Assembly: GCA_011525185.1 (NCBI GenBank)
Contig: WTIQ01000086.1
Span: 2,896 to 11,700, forward strand
DNA from: Paracoccaceae bacterium
GTDB taxonomy: Bacteria; Pseudomonadota; Alphaproteobacteria; Rhodobacterales; Rhodobacteraceae
DNA: 8,805 bases
Direction of reading: 5' to 3'
Each line of letters opens with the position of its first letter. Position 1 is the first letter of the stretch. Made by a program: the position numbers and the translations under genes. This document shows positions 1 to 6,409 of this stretch, in pieces. The notes under the pieces are model-generated. The model searched no databases and was not told where the DNA came from. It saw nothing but the letters and a program-made list of their open reading frames with translations.

Positions 1-1
1 C

Positions 2-109
2 GCAAGTGTTTGGATGTTTCCCATCGCGCTGGGTGAGCTTGGTTCTTTGCTCAAGCTCGGATCGTCTGCATTATTTGGTCTTATGGGCTTTGCGTTTTGG
101 CTACGCTAA
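2..109 (+). CDS. C-terminal fragment of a membrane protein, 5' end outside window
   Basis: An open frame enters from the left edge and ends at TAA 107-109, giving 35 residues. It reads ASVWMFPIALGELG and then a hydrophobic stretch ending GFAFWLR. Two short hydrophobic runs separated by a small polar turn suggest the last membrane segment of an integral membrane protein with a very short tail. A frame open right to the edge, ending in a membrane-like tail, is the only support. The family cannot be identified from so little. It converges on the EamA transporter gene. Confidence 0.5.
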   Translation, partial: ASVWMFPIALGELGSLLKLGSSALFGLMGFAFWLR

Positions 110-120
110 AACAGGTAGCG

Positions 121-130
121 CAGACGTCTG
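121..130. repeat. Perfect 10-base palindrome CAGACGTCTG
   Basis: The bases read CAGACGTCTG, identical on both strands. It lies 11 bases after the stop codon of the left-edge gene and before the hairpin at 159-188. It could be a protein-binding site, but a single 10-base palindrome can arise by chance and no second copy was noticed. Confidence 0.3.
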
Positions 131-158
131 TATAACAGCTCATGTTCAAAGATGAGGG

Positions 159-188
159 CCACGCCTGCCCAAGGGGGCAGGTAGGTGG
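159..188. terminator. GC-rich hairpin between convergent genes, possible bidirectional terminator
   Basis: CCTGCCC (164-170) pairs perfectly with GGGCAGG (175-181) around an AAGG loop. A G-T pair (163/182) and four more pairs (159-162 with 185-188, two-base bulge at 183-184) lengthen the stem to about twelve pairs. The position between two convergent genes fits a shared terminator. No T-run follows directly on either strand; the nearest on the plus strand is six T at about 212-217. It is therefore not a canonical intrinsic terminator, and it might instead protect the 3' ends of both transcripts. Confidence 0.4.
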
Positions 189-229
189 GCTCCGATGGTG
201 CGACTGAGTGAGTTTTTTGCGATCTTGTT

Positions 230-1114
230 TTATGATGCGGAGGTCTGTCGGTGCTGAGCTAATATATTAGTGTAATTGCCAACAAAAATCAGAATCACGC
301 CAAGCGCCACATATATGTCTATGGTTTCCCCAAATAGGGCAAAGCCGACGTATGCAATCACGGGCAATCGTAAAAAATCAATCGGTGTTACCACTGTGGC
401 AGGCGCTAGCGTCAATGCGGTTGTAAGCGACAAATGAGCCAGAAGCCCTGCAAGCCCTATTGCAACAACCCAAGGCAGGGCAGACCAAGACACCATCTCA
501 ATGTCGCCGTCATAGCCTGCGCACAGGATGCCAAATCCTAATTGAATGACTGTCATAAAGAACAAAATACTTAGCGTATTTGTACGCCCTGTGAGTGTTT
601 TTGTGAACATGATGGATCCAGCAAACCCGATTGCCGAAAGAGCCGCTGCGACCAGTCCGAAATTGAGGCTGTCTGGAGCTGGCCGTGTGATAATCAGAAT
701 ACCACCAAAGCCCAACACGGCCGCAATCACCCGTGGTTTTGTAAAGCTTTCGGATAAAAAAATGGGCGACAGGAGCAGAACCCAAATCGGCACTGTGAAC
801 TCCAAAGCAAAAACTTGCACGAGGGGGATAACTGTAATCGCATAAAACCAAAGGTTTTGTCCCGCAAAATGAAACAGATTACGCGAGATATGGAGCGAAA
901 AATGCTCTGACTTGATGCTTTTTACACGGTTTGTGAAGACTGCAAATGTTGAAATGATCAGCATTCCGATGACGCTGCGGTACATCATAATCTCAAATGT
1001 ATCCAATTCGTCGCTCACATAACGTCCTGCAATCGCCATCATTGTGAATGAGGCGATAGCCAAAAACATCAAAAGCACAGCGTATATCGTCGAAGAGTTG
1101 CGGTTCGTGGTCAT
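230..1114 (-). CDS. EamA/DMT-family transporter, 10 membrane segments
   Basis: This 294-residue protein is almost entirely hydrophobic and reads as ten membrane segments in two repeats of five, the usual length and layout of the drug/metabolite transporter superfamily. Family-like features include an arginine in segment 2 (MMYRSVIG), a segment 4 region reading FALEFTVPIWVLLLSPIFL followed by the ES/R loop, and RVIAAVLGFGGILIITRP closing the first repeat. It should sit in the inner membrane and move a small metabolite. DMT proteins cover amino acids, S-adenosylmethionine, riboflavin, nucleosides and drugs, and the substrate cannot be told from sequence. The start is ATG 1114-1112 with a weak AGAAG about six bases upstream. 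It is monocistronic as far as visible and divergent from the VOC gene. Confidence 0.88.
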   Translation of the reverse strand: MTTNRNSSTIYAVLLMFLAIASFTMMAIAGRYVSDELDTFEIMMYRSVIGMLIISTFAVFTNRVKSIKSEHFSLHISRNLFHFAGQNLWFYAITVIPLVQVFALEFTVPIWVLLLSPIFLSESFTKPRVIAAVLGFGGILIITRPAPDSLNFGLVAAALSAIGFAGSIMFTKTLTGRTNTLSILFFMTVIQLGFGILCAGYDGDIEMVSWSALPWVVAIGLAGLLAHLSLTTALTLAPATVVTPIDFLRLPVIAYVGFALFGETIDIYVALGVILIFVGNYTNILAQHRQTSAS

Positions 1115-1308
1115 AATGCTTCTACATGTAACGCGTAATCCTAAGGTTTAAATCTATTTTCGTCTCTTCAAGGCCAGTAAGCGCAAATTCATAAAGCTTG
1201 CGCCACTTGTAACTTGCACGTTCTAAGATGGCCTTTTGTCTTGCGGACTGATTATTTCAGTCATATCCCTTGTCTCAAGTAGGTGGTGTACGGTGAAAGC
1301 GATGAGAG
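1115..1308. other. Divergent intergenic region between transporter and VOC gene
   Basis: This stretch of 194 bases must carry the promoters of both divergent genes. No strong sigma-70 pair is evident for the transporter. For the VOC gene the best candidate is TTGCGG (1241-1246), a 17-base spacer and TATCCC (1264-1269), which is weak at the -10. No gene is seen here. Confidence 0.4.
1246..1262. promoter_or_regulatory. Inverted repeat GACTGA-N5-TCAGTC, possible operator
   Basis: A perfect six-base inverted repeat (1246-1251 and 1257-1262) surrounds the five-base AT spacer TTATT. It sits between the weak -35 and -10 candidates ahead of the VOC gene, a typical place for a repressor operator. A 17-base dyad of this kind would suit a dimeric helix-turn-helix protein. 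There is no evidence for which regulator, and chance remains possible. Confidence 0.3.
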
Positions 1309-2034
1309 ATGGTGCAACATAAGTTGTTTAAGGGGGTTGAGCTTGCAGTTGCAAACCCCAAGATGCTTGCCGCGTTTTATGAAACACACTTCGGCATGAA
1401 AAGCCGTGACACAGGTGAGGGTGTTGAGATTTTCTTTGATCGCCAACTCTCTTTTGTTCGGTTGCTCCAAGCCAGTAAGGATGCGCCTCCGCCGTCACAA
1501 GCTCTTGAAAGCTAATGGAAAATTGGGGTCACTTTGCCAGATGTAGATGTAGCGGCGCGAATGCTTACAGATGCAGGCTTTGCGGCGTCCGCCCCGCATC
1601 AGTTCGAAGATATCGGCTATATGTCCCATTTGCGCGATCCAGAGGGATTTCAAATTGAATTGTTACAGCATACATTTTTAGGGCAACCCAAAACATCCGA
1701 GGGGGACAAAGCGTGGGCTTTGGGTGGCGGTACCGCTTTGGGGCAGGTGACCCTAAGAACAAGTGATATTGAACGAGATTTGGCGCTGTACCGAGATACG
1801 CATGGAATGCGTTTGCTCTCTATTCAACCTGTCAGGGCCTATGGATTTGATCTCTATTTTCTCACCCACAGTGACGACACTCCGCCGAATGAAGACTTAA
1901 AATCTGTCGAAAACCGACCTTGGCTCTGGCAGCGTCCCTACTGCACGTTGGAATTACAACATATTTTAGGGGCAAGTGAGACCACCGAGCCAAAGGCGGG
2001 AGAAGTGGGCTATCAAGGATTGATCTTTGAGTAG
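1309..2034 (+). pseudogene. Two-domain VOC/glyoxalase-like protein, broken by in-frame TAA
   Basis: The frame starting at ATG 1309 encodes 68 residues, meets TAA at 1513-1515, and then continues in the same frame as WKIGVTLPDVDVAARM to TAG 2032-2034 (242 codons including the stop). Both sides are clearly one protein. The first VOC module runs from FKGVELAVANPKMLAAFYETHFGM to FQIELLQH. The second runs from LGQVTLRTSDIERDLALYRDTHGM to WLWQRPYCTLELQH. Glutamates and a glutamine sit where VOC enzymes bind metal (VEL, IELLQH, GQVTL, LELQH). The intact protein would resemble metal-dependent glyoxalase I or an extradiol-dioxygenase-like enzyme; the substrate is unknown. The downstream half could restart at TTG 1534 or ATG 1561 but would lack most of module one. 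The 3' end may be damaged too. A sequencing error at the TAA cannot be excluded. Confidence 0.8.
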
Positions 2035-2072
2035 AGCACGACGCTCCTGATACGCGAGGTCGCACATATGAT

Positions 2073-2101
2073 TTGACGCGTGATCTTTGACTTTGTACGA
2101 G
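2073..2101 (+). promoter_or_regulatory. Weak candidate promoter ahead of the NTPase-metA cluster
   Basis: TTGACG (2073-2078) is a good -35 element. A 17-base spacer leads to TACGAG (2096-2101), which matches the -10 consensus at only three of six positions. Initiation would be near 2108, leaving a leader of about 19 bases before ATG 2127. No SAM-II-like riboswitch, which some alphaproteobacteria place ahead of methionine genes, could be recognised in the 92 bases between the VOC remnant and the NTPase gene. Confidence 0.25.
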
Positions 2102-2126
2102 GAGGTGAACAGACAAGGTACAAGAC

Positions 2127-2987
2127 ATGCTTTATCAATCGTCGCATAATTGGGAGGCTGCCCCGCACAAGCGGGTACTTCTTTTTGGTATGTCTGGTTT
2201 GGGTAAAACCTTTGTTTCCAATATGTTGCGCGCCTCTGGTGATTGGTTTCATTATTCGGTGGATTATCGTATCGGCACACGCTACATGGGCGAGTTTATC
2301 GCTGATAGCTTTAAAAGGACTGCGATGCAGGTCCCTTACCTGCGTTCGCTTTTGCTCTCAGACTCTATCTATATTGCCTCAAACATCACCTTTGATAACC
2401 TTGCCCCGCTGTCTATGTACCTCGGCAAACCTGGCGATGCAGACAAAGGCGGCTTGCCGTTTGCTGAATATTTGGAGCGACAAAATCAGCATCGCAGTGC
2501 TGAAATTGCAGCCCTGCTCGACACTCAGCATTTTATCAAGAAAGCCACAGATATCTACCAGTACGATCATTTTGTTTGTGACAGTGGTGGATCTATTTGT
2601 GAAGTTGTGGACCCCTCTGACCCAAACGATCCTGTGCTTAAAGCTCTCTCGGAGGTCACGTTGCTGGTTTGGATTAAGGGGGATGAGGAGCACCGCGAAC
2701 AATTGGTTGAGCGTTTTGATCGTGCTCCAAAGCCGATGTATTACGACCCTGCCTTTTTAAAACGCAAATGGTCCCAGTATCTGAAGGAAAATGGGCAAAA
2801 TGAGGGGAATGTAGACCCCGATGCCTTTGTTCGTTGGACCTATGCCGAAGCTCTCGCACATCGACAACCCCGCTATGAAGGTATCGCTCAATGGGGGGTT
2901 ACCATAAGCGCTGACGACGTTAAGGCAGTTCAAACAGTGAATGATTTTAATGAACTTATTTCAAAGGCGCTTGCAGATAAGTCCTGA
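2127..2987 (+). CDS. P-loop NTPase of unknown role, upstream of metA
   Basis: This 286-residue soluble protein has a clear Walker A motif, GMSGLGKT, at residues 21-28 after a beta-strand (RVLLF). FVCDSGGS (149-156) is the likely Walker B strand with Asp152. A further strand, TLLVWIKGDEEH, recalls the region near the lid in P-loop kinases. The family is an ATP/GTP-binding protein of the kinase/ATPase type; the substrate is not recognisable. The start is ATG 2127, with CAAGG (2114-2118) eight bases upstream as the usable ribosome site. A much stronger AGGAGGTGA at 2100-2108 lies too far away (18 bases) to serve it normally. The gene is 43 bases ahead of metA on the same strand, so co-transcription and a link to methionine or sulfur metabolism are possible but unproven. 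Confidence 0.8.
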   Translation: MLYQSSHNWEAAPHKRVLLFGMSGLGKTFVSNMLRASGDWFHYSVDYRIGTRYMGEFIADSFKRTAMQVPYLRSLLLSDSIYIASNITFDNLAPLSMYLGKPGDADKGGLPFAEYLERQNQHRSAEIAALLDTQHFIKKATDIYQYDHFVCDSGGSICEVVDPSDPNDPVLKALSEVTLLVWIKGDEEHREQLVERFDRAPKPMYYDPAFLKRKWSQYLKENGQNEGNVDPDAFVRWTYAEALAHRQPRYEGIAQWGVTISADDVKAVQTVNDFNELISKALADKS

Positions 2988-3030
2988 ATACATATCTACA
3001 CGTCTTAGAGACACAAACCGAGATACTTAG

Positions 3031-3954
3031 ATGCCTATTAAAATTCCACAAGACCTGCCAGCCTTTGATATCCTTGATCAAGAGGGTGTCATGGTCATGT
3101 CTGAAGATCAGGCCGCACGACAAGATATTCGGGCGCTGCGCATCGGGCTTCTCAATCTCATGCCGAAGAAAATCCAAACTGAAACACAATTTGCGCGCCT
3201 TATAGGTGCGACGCCTCTACAAATTGAGCTTTCATTGATAAAAATGACGAACCATCACACCAAAAACACTACAGCCGAGCATATGAACAGCTTTTATCGC
3301 TCCTTTGCTGAAGTGGAGGCAACAGGTGAGAAATTTGATGGATTTATCATTACGGGCGCACCCATTGAACACCTGCCGTTTGAAGAGGTGGATTATTGGG
3401 ATGAACTTCAGCATGTTTTCAAATGGAGTCAGAGCCACGTCCATTCGACTTTTGGTATCTGCTGGGGTGGTATGGCGATGTTGAATCACTTTCACGGTAT
3501 TCAAAAGCATATGCTGGATGCCAAAGCGTTTGGGTGTTTTCGACATAAAAATCTGTTTCCCGCCTCGCACTATTTGCGTGGGTTTTCAGATGATTGTATC
3601 GTTCCAGTGAGCCGATGGACTGAAATCCGACAAGCAGAGCTAGATCAGGTCCAAGACCTAAAAACGCTATTAGGAAGTGATGAAGTTGGCCCCTGTTTGA
3701 TACAAGATGACAAACATAGGGCGCTCTACATCCTGAACCATTTTGAATATGACAGCGATACATTGCAGCAAGAATATGAGAGGGACGTCGCAGCAGGTGG
3801 CGATATTACCCTTCCAAGGCACTATTTCCCAAATGATGATACGTCGCGTCCCCCAATGAACCGTTGGCGCAGTCATGCCCATATTTTGTATGGAAATTGG
3901 ATAAATGAAATTTATCAAACAACACCCTATGACATAAATGCTATTGGCCGTTAA
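3031..3954 (+). CDS. metAA: Homoserine O-acyltransferase, MetA family, predicted acetyl-CoA type
   Basis: This cytoplasmic enzyme activates the hydroxyl of L-homoserine for methionine synthesis. At 307 residues it has normal MetA length. The class-I glutamine-amidotransferase-like fold shows its nucleophile in GICWGG (Cys144), with His237 and Glu239 in NHFEYD. These match E. coli Cys142, His235 and Glu237 at a constant offset of two. TGAPIEHLPFEEVDYW places Glu113 at the position where glutamate gives acetyl-CoA use and glycine gives succinyl-CoA use in characterised MetA enzymes, so O-acetylhomoserine is the predicted product. The common PHSRHTE motif reads PVSRWTE here, a variant I associate with Rhodobacteraceae. 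The start is ATG 3031 with only a weak GAGA upstream. Its last 17 bases overlap the hydrolase gene, suggesting translational coupling. Confidence 0.93.
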   Translation: MPIKIPQDLPAFDILDQEGVMVMSEDQAARQDIRALRIGLLNLMPKKIQTETQFARLIGATPLQIELSLIKMTNHHTKNTTAEHMNSFYRSFAEVEATGEKFDGFIITGAPIEHLPFEEVDYWDELQHVFKWSQSHVHSTFGICWGGMAMLNHFHGIQKHMLDAKAFGCFRHKNLFPASHYLRGFSDDCIVPVSRWTEIRQAELDQVQDLKTLLGSDEVGPCLIQDDKHRALYILNHFEYDSDTLQQEYERDVAAGGDITLPRHYFPNDDTSRPPMNRWRSHAHILYGNWINEIYQTTPYDINAIGR

Positions 3955-4894
3955 GATCAGCCTTGCGTTTGTTATTTTGCTTGTCGGGCTAACGCTGTTT
4001 TTGTCCGAGCGGCGTGTGGCGGCGGCCAATGCAAAATATCCACCCTTAGGTGAAATTGTAGACATCAATGGTAAGAGCATACATGCGCTTGTCATGGGAG
4101 AGGGGCCAGATCTGGTTCTTATTCATGGAGCCAGCGGAAATATGCGGGACTTTACGCTCTCCATTGCCCCCGAACTTGCGAAATCCTACCGTGTTTTTTT
4201 GTTTGATCGCCCGGGGTTGGGTCACACAGCGTCGTTCGATAGATCGGGTGAAAGCCTCAAAGAGCAAGCGCTTCTTTTGCGCGAAGCGGCTCTGGCAATG
4301 GGAGCTAAGCGCCCGATTGTTTTGGGGCAAAGCTATGGGGGCGCGGTCGCTCTGGCTTGGGCCATTCATGCGCCCAAAGATGTCAGTGCTCTTGTCTTGG
4401 TTGCCGCGGCCTCTCATCCGTGGGAGACGCCGCTGCCTCTCTACTATAAAGTGACATCACATCCCTTATTCGGTTTCATCAGCGCCCGTCTCATCAGCGC
4501 TTTTGCCACAGAGCGCCAAATTCAAAAAACACTTGGTGAGGTATTCGACCCATTGCCTATCCCTGATGGGTATCGTGAGGGCTTTGGTGTTGAGTTGATC
4601 CTACGGCCAAATTCGATTGTGGCCAATGCAAAGCAACGGGCCAATATCAAAGCTGAAATTTTAAGCCAGTATCAGTCTTACAAGACGCTGACCTTGCCAA
4701 TTGAAGTGGTCCATTCCGTTGACGATGTGACAGTGCCGTTTGATATCCATGCCAAAAGGCTTCAACAGGATATTGCGCGGCTCAATCTGACCGCTTTAGA
4801 GCGCGCGGGCCATATGCCGCATCACACCGCGCCAACGCAGGTCATCGAAGCGGTGCACCGAGTGGCTCTGCGTCGTGGATTGAACACAGAGTGA
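3938..4894 (+). CDS. Membrane-anchored alpha/beta hydrolase
   Basis: This 318-residue protein begins with one hydrophobic segment (about residues 4-22) followed by SERR, which looks like an uncleaved anchor with the catalytic part probably outside the membrane. The alpha/beta hydrolase core is complete. The oxyanion-hole strand is LIHGASG (61-67), the nucleophile elbow is GQSYGG with Ser132, the acid is Asp263 (or Asp262) in SVDDVTVP, and the base is His292 in GHMPHH. The substrate is unknown; esterase, lipase-like or haloperoxidase-like activities are all possible. It is not MetX, the unrelated alpha/beta-fold homoserine acetyltransferase, since it lacks that enzyme's layout and has an anchor. 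It starts inside the end of metA. No strong ribosome site is seen, consistent with coupled translation. Confidence 0.87.
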   Translation: MLLAVKISLAFVILLVGLTLFLSERRVAAANAKYPPLGEIVDINGKSIHALVMGEGPDLVLIHGASGNMRDFTLSIAPELAKSYRVFLFDRPGLGHTASFDRSGESLKEQALLLREAALAMGAKRPIVLGQSYGGAVALAWAIHAPKDVSALVLVAAASHPWETPLPLYYKVTSHPLFGFISARLISAFATERQIQKTLGEVFDPLPIPDGYREGFGVELILRPNSIVANAKQRANIKAEILSQYQSYKTLTLPIEVVHSVDDVTVPFDIHAKRLQQDIARLNLTALERAGHMPHHTAPTQVIEAVHRVALRRGLNTE

Positions 4895-4917
4895 AATCTC
4901 GTCATAGTAGCGACTGT

Positions 4918-4923
4918 AGGGAG
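4918..4923 (+). promoter_or_regulatory. Ribosome binding site that fixes the PPK2 start
   Basis: AGGGAG lies six bases before ATG 4930. It favours that ATG over the GTG at 4891, which overlaps the hydrolase stop as GTGA but lacks a similar site and would add 13 residues not expected in the family. Confidence 0.65.
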
Positions 4924-4929
4924 ATTGGA

Positions 4930-5799
4930 ATGAAGTTGCCTTTTGACGGAGCCATTAGTGCGTATTTAAATGACGATGCACCAAACAGTGTGCGTGATGT
5001 TCTGCTGGATCCTAATGCGTCCTCAGTCTTGGATAAGAGCTATCCTTATCGGGCTAAGATGTCCAAAAAGGCCTATCGCAAAGCCATCGCGGCGCTCCAT
5101 GTCGAATTGGTCAAGTTTCAATCTTGGGTGCAAAGCAGTGGCGTGCGTGTCGCGCTCGTTTTTGAAGGACGCGATGCAGCTGGCAAAGGGGGCAGCATCA
5201 AGGCGATCACAGAAAATCTTAATCCAAGGGTGACGCGGGTTGTGGCCTGGTCCAAACCAACCGAGAAGGAGCAGGGGGAGTGGTACGTTCAGCGCTACAT
5301 CTCGCATTTACCAACAGCTGGAAACATAACTCTATTCGCTCGAAGCTGGTATAATCGTTCGGTTGTTGAGCGTGTATTTGGCTTTTCTTCAGAGCAACAG
5401 GTCAGAGACTTTAACGCACAAGTCCCTGATTTTGAACGTATGCTTGTAGAGGATGGGCTGCATTTGGTTAAATTTTGGCTGAATGTCAGCCGCGCCGAAC
5501 AGCTAAAGCGTTTCCTTAAGCGGGAAAGTGATCCGTTGAAGCAGTGGAAACTTTCGTCAATCGATGTAAAGGGACTTGCCTTATGGGAAGGGTATTCAGC
5601 CTCAATCCGTGATATGTTTGAAGCCACAGACCACGCTGCAGCGCCTTGGGTTGTTGTGCGCTCAGATGACAAGAAACGCGCCCGCTTGGCAATCATTCGG
5701 CATATTTTGGAACAATTTGACTATGATTATAAAGATCATAAAGCGATAGGGGATATCGATCCTCTGATCCTTGCTGGCCCGGATATTTGGAATGGCTAA
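4930..5799 (+). CDS. ppk2: Polyphosphate kinase 2 family protein with Walker B Asp replaced by Ala
   Basis: This 289-residue protein matches the PPK2 family, which moves phosphate between polyphosphate and nucleotides in the cytoplasm. It has an N-terminal helical part and the P-loop FEGRDAAGKGG (Asp82, Lys86). The lid region EWYVQRYISHLPTAG is followed by FARSWYNRSVVERVFGF, DPLKQWKLS, and APWVVVRSDDKKRARL. Single-domain length suggests a class I-type enzyme, though class cannot be assigned firmly. The striking point is FARSWYNR: the family has FDRSWYNR, and the Asp that binds Mg is Ala137 here (GCT, bases 5338-5340). All other visible motifs are intact. Activity may be lost or changed, or the base may be a sequencing error. 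The gene starts 35 bases after the hydrolase and overlaps the TetR gene by eight bases. Confidence 0.92.
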   Translation: MKLPFDGAISAYLNDDAPNSVRDVLLDPNASSVLDKSYPYRAKMSKKAYRKAIAALHVELVKFQSWVQSSGVRVALVFEGRDAAGKGGSIKAITENLNPRVTRVVAWSKPTEKEQGEWYVQRYISHLPTAGNITLFARSWYNRSVVERVFGFSSEQQVRDFNAQVPDFERMLVEDGLHLVKFWLNVSRAEQLKRFLKRESDPLKQWKLSSIDVKGLALWEGYSASIRDMFEATDHAAAPWVVVRSDDKKRARLAIIRHILEQFDYDYKDHKAIGDIDPLILAGPDIWNG

Positions 5800-6409
5800 A
5801 CGCGGATATCATCATGGCAATTTGAGGCAAGCTTTGGTCGAAGCAGCGCTTGATCTCATTGAAGCGCGTGGGCCAACGGGGTTCAGCCTCTCGGAGGCCT
5901 CAAAACAGGCTGGTGTAACACCAGCTGCGGTTTATCGTCATTTTGAGGGGCGCGAGGATTTGATCGCAGAGGCAGCCTTGCAGGGTTATGAGATATTTGC
6001 TGATGTGATGCAGCGTGCCTTTGACGATGGTAAGCCATCGGCTTTGGCGGCATTTGAAGCGACAGGACGCGCGTATTTAGCTTTTGCGCGTCGTTACCCA
6101 GGGCATTACATCGCCATGTTTGAAAGTGGTATCTCGGTCAATCGGACACCACAGCTCGCAGCTGCATCTGCACATGCTCGTGGTATATTGGAGCAAGCCG
6201 CTTATAATTTGAGCCTCTATTTGCCTGCTGACAAACGCCCGCCCTCTTCTATGTTCAGCGCCCATATTCTCGCACTCTCACATGGTGTTGTGGAACTCTA
6301 TGCTCGAAATTCGCCGGGTACAGCAAGCCAATATCCACCCGAAGATCTTTTAGAAACGGGAATCGGCATATATCTCAGAGGGCTCGGACTACTTGACGCC
6401 GACACATAA
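5792..6409 (+). CDS. TetR/AcrR-family transcriptional regulator
   Basis: This 205-residue protein has an N-terminal DNA-binding domain beginning MAKRGYHHGNLRQALVEAA. The helix-turn-helix spans about residues 33-52 (SEASKQAGVTPAAVYRHFEG), followed by the usual R-E-DLIAEAA helix. The rest is an all-helical ligand-binding and dimerisation domain, resembling the WHG-type TetR C-terminus (RAYLAFARRYPGHYIAMFE). ATG 5792 is preferred; a TTG at 5771 in frame would add seven residues with no family match. The start overlaps the last eight bases of ppk2, so it is translated with it. TetR proteins usually repress their own operon or a neighbour; here the target and ligand are unknown. No clear dyad was found directly ahead of its start, which lies inside ppk2. 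Confidence 0.93.
   Translation: MAKRGYHHGNLRQALVEAALDLIEARGPTGFSLSEASKQAGVTPAAVYRHFEGREDLIAEAALQGYEIFADVMQRAFDDGKPSALAAFEATGRAYLAFARRYPGHYIAMFESGISVNRTPQLAAASAHARGILEQAAYNLSLYLPADKRPPSSMFSAHILALSHGVVELYARNSPGTASQYPPEDLLETGIGIYLRGLGLLDADT

Noticed and set aside
546..845. Plus-strand 99-residue ORF inside the transporter gene
   Set aside because: It lies fully antisense to the clear EamA coding frame, and its composition follows from the reverse complement of membrane-segment codons.
1513..1515. Stop-codon recoding (selenocysteine or pyrrolysine) in the VOC gene
   Set aside because: The codon is TAA, which is not used for either residue, and no downstream recoding hairpin was seen.
2080..2760. 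Plus-strand 226-residue ORF overlapping the NTPase gene
   Set aside because: It starts at GTG in another frame, and its cysteine/serine/leucine-rich translation has no motif, whereas the NTPase frame has Walker A and B.
2988..3030. SAM riboswitch ahead of metA
   Set aside because: Only 43 bases separate it from the NTPase gene, too short, and no SAM-II-like pseudoknot pattern could be recognised there or in 2035-2126.
4891..4929. GTG 4891 as the PPK2 start, overlapping the hydrolase stop
   Set aside because: It would be a neat GTGA overlap, but ATG 4930 has AGGGAG at six bases and the extra residues do not look like the family N-terminus.
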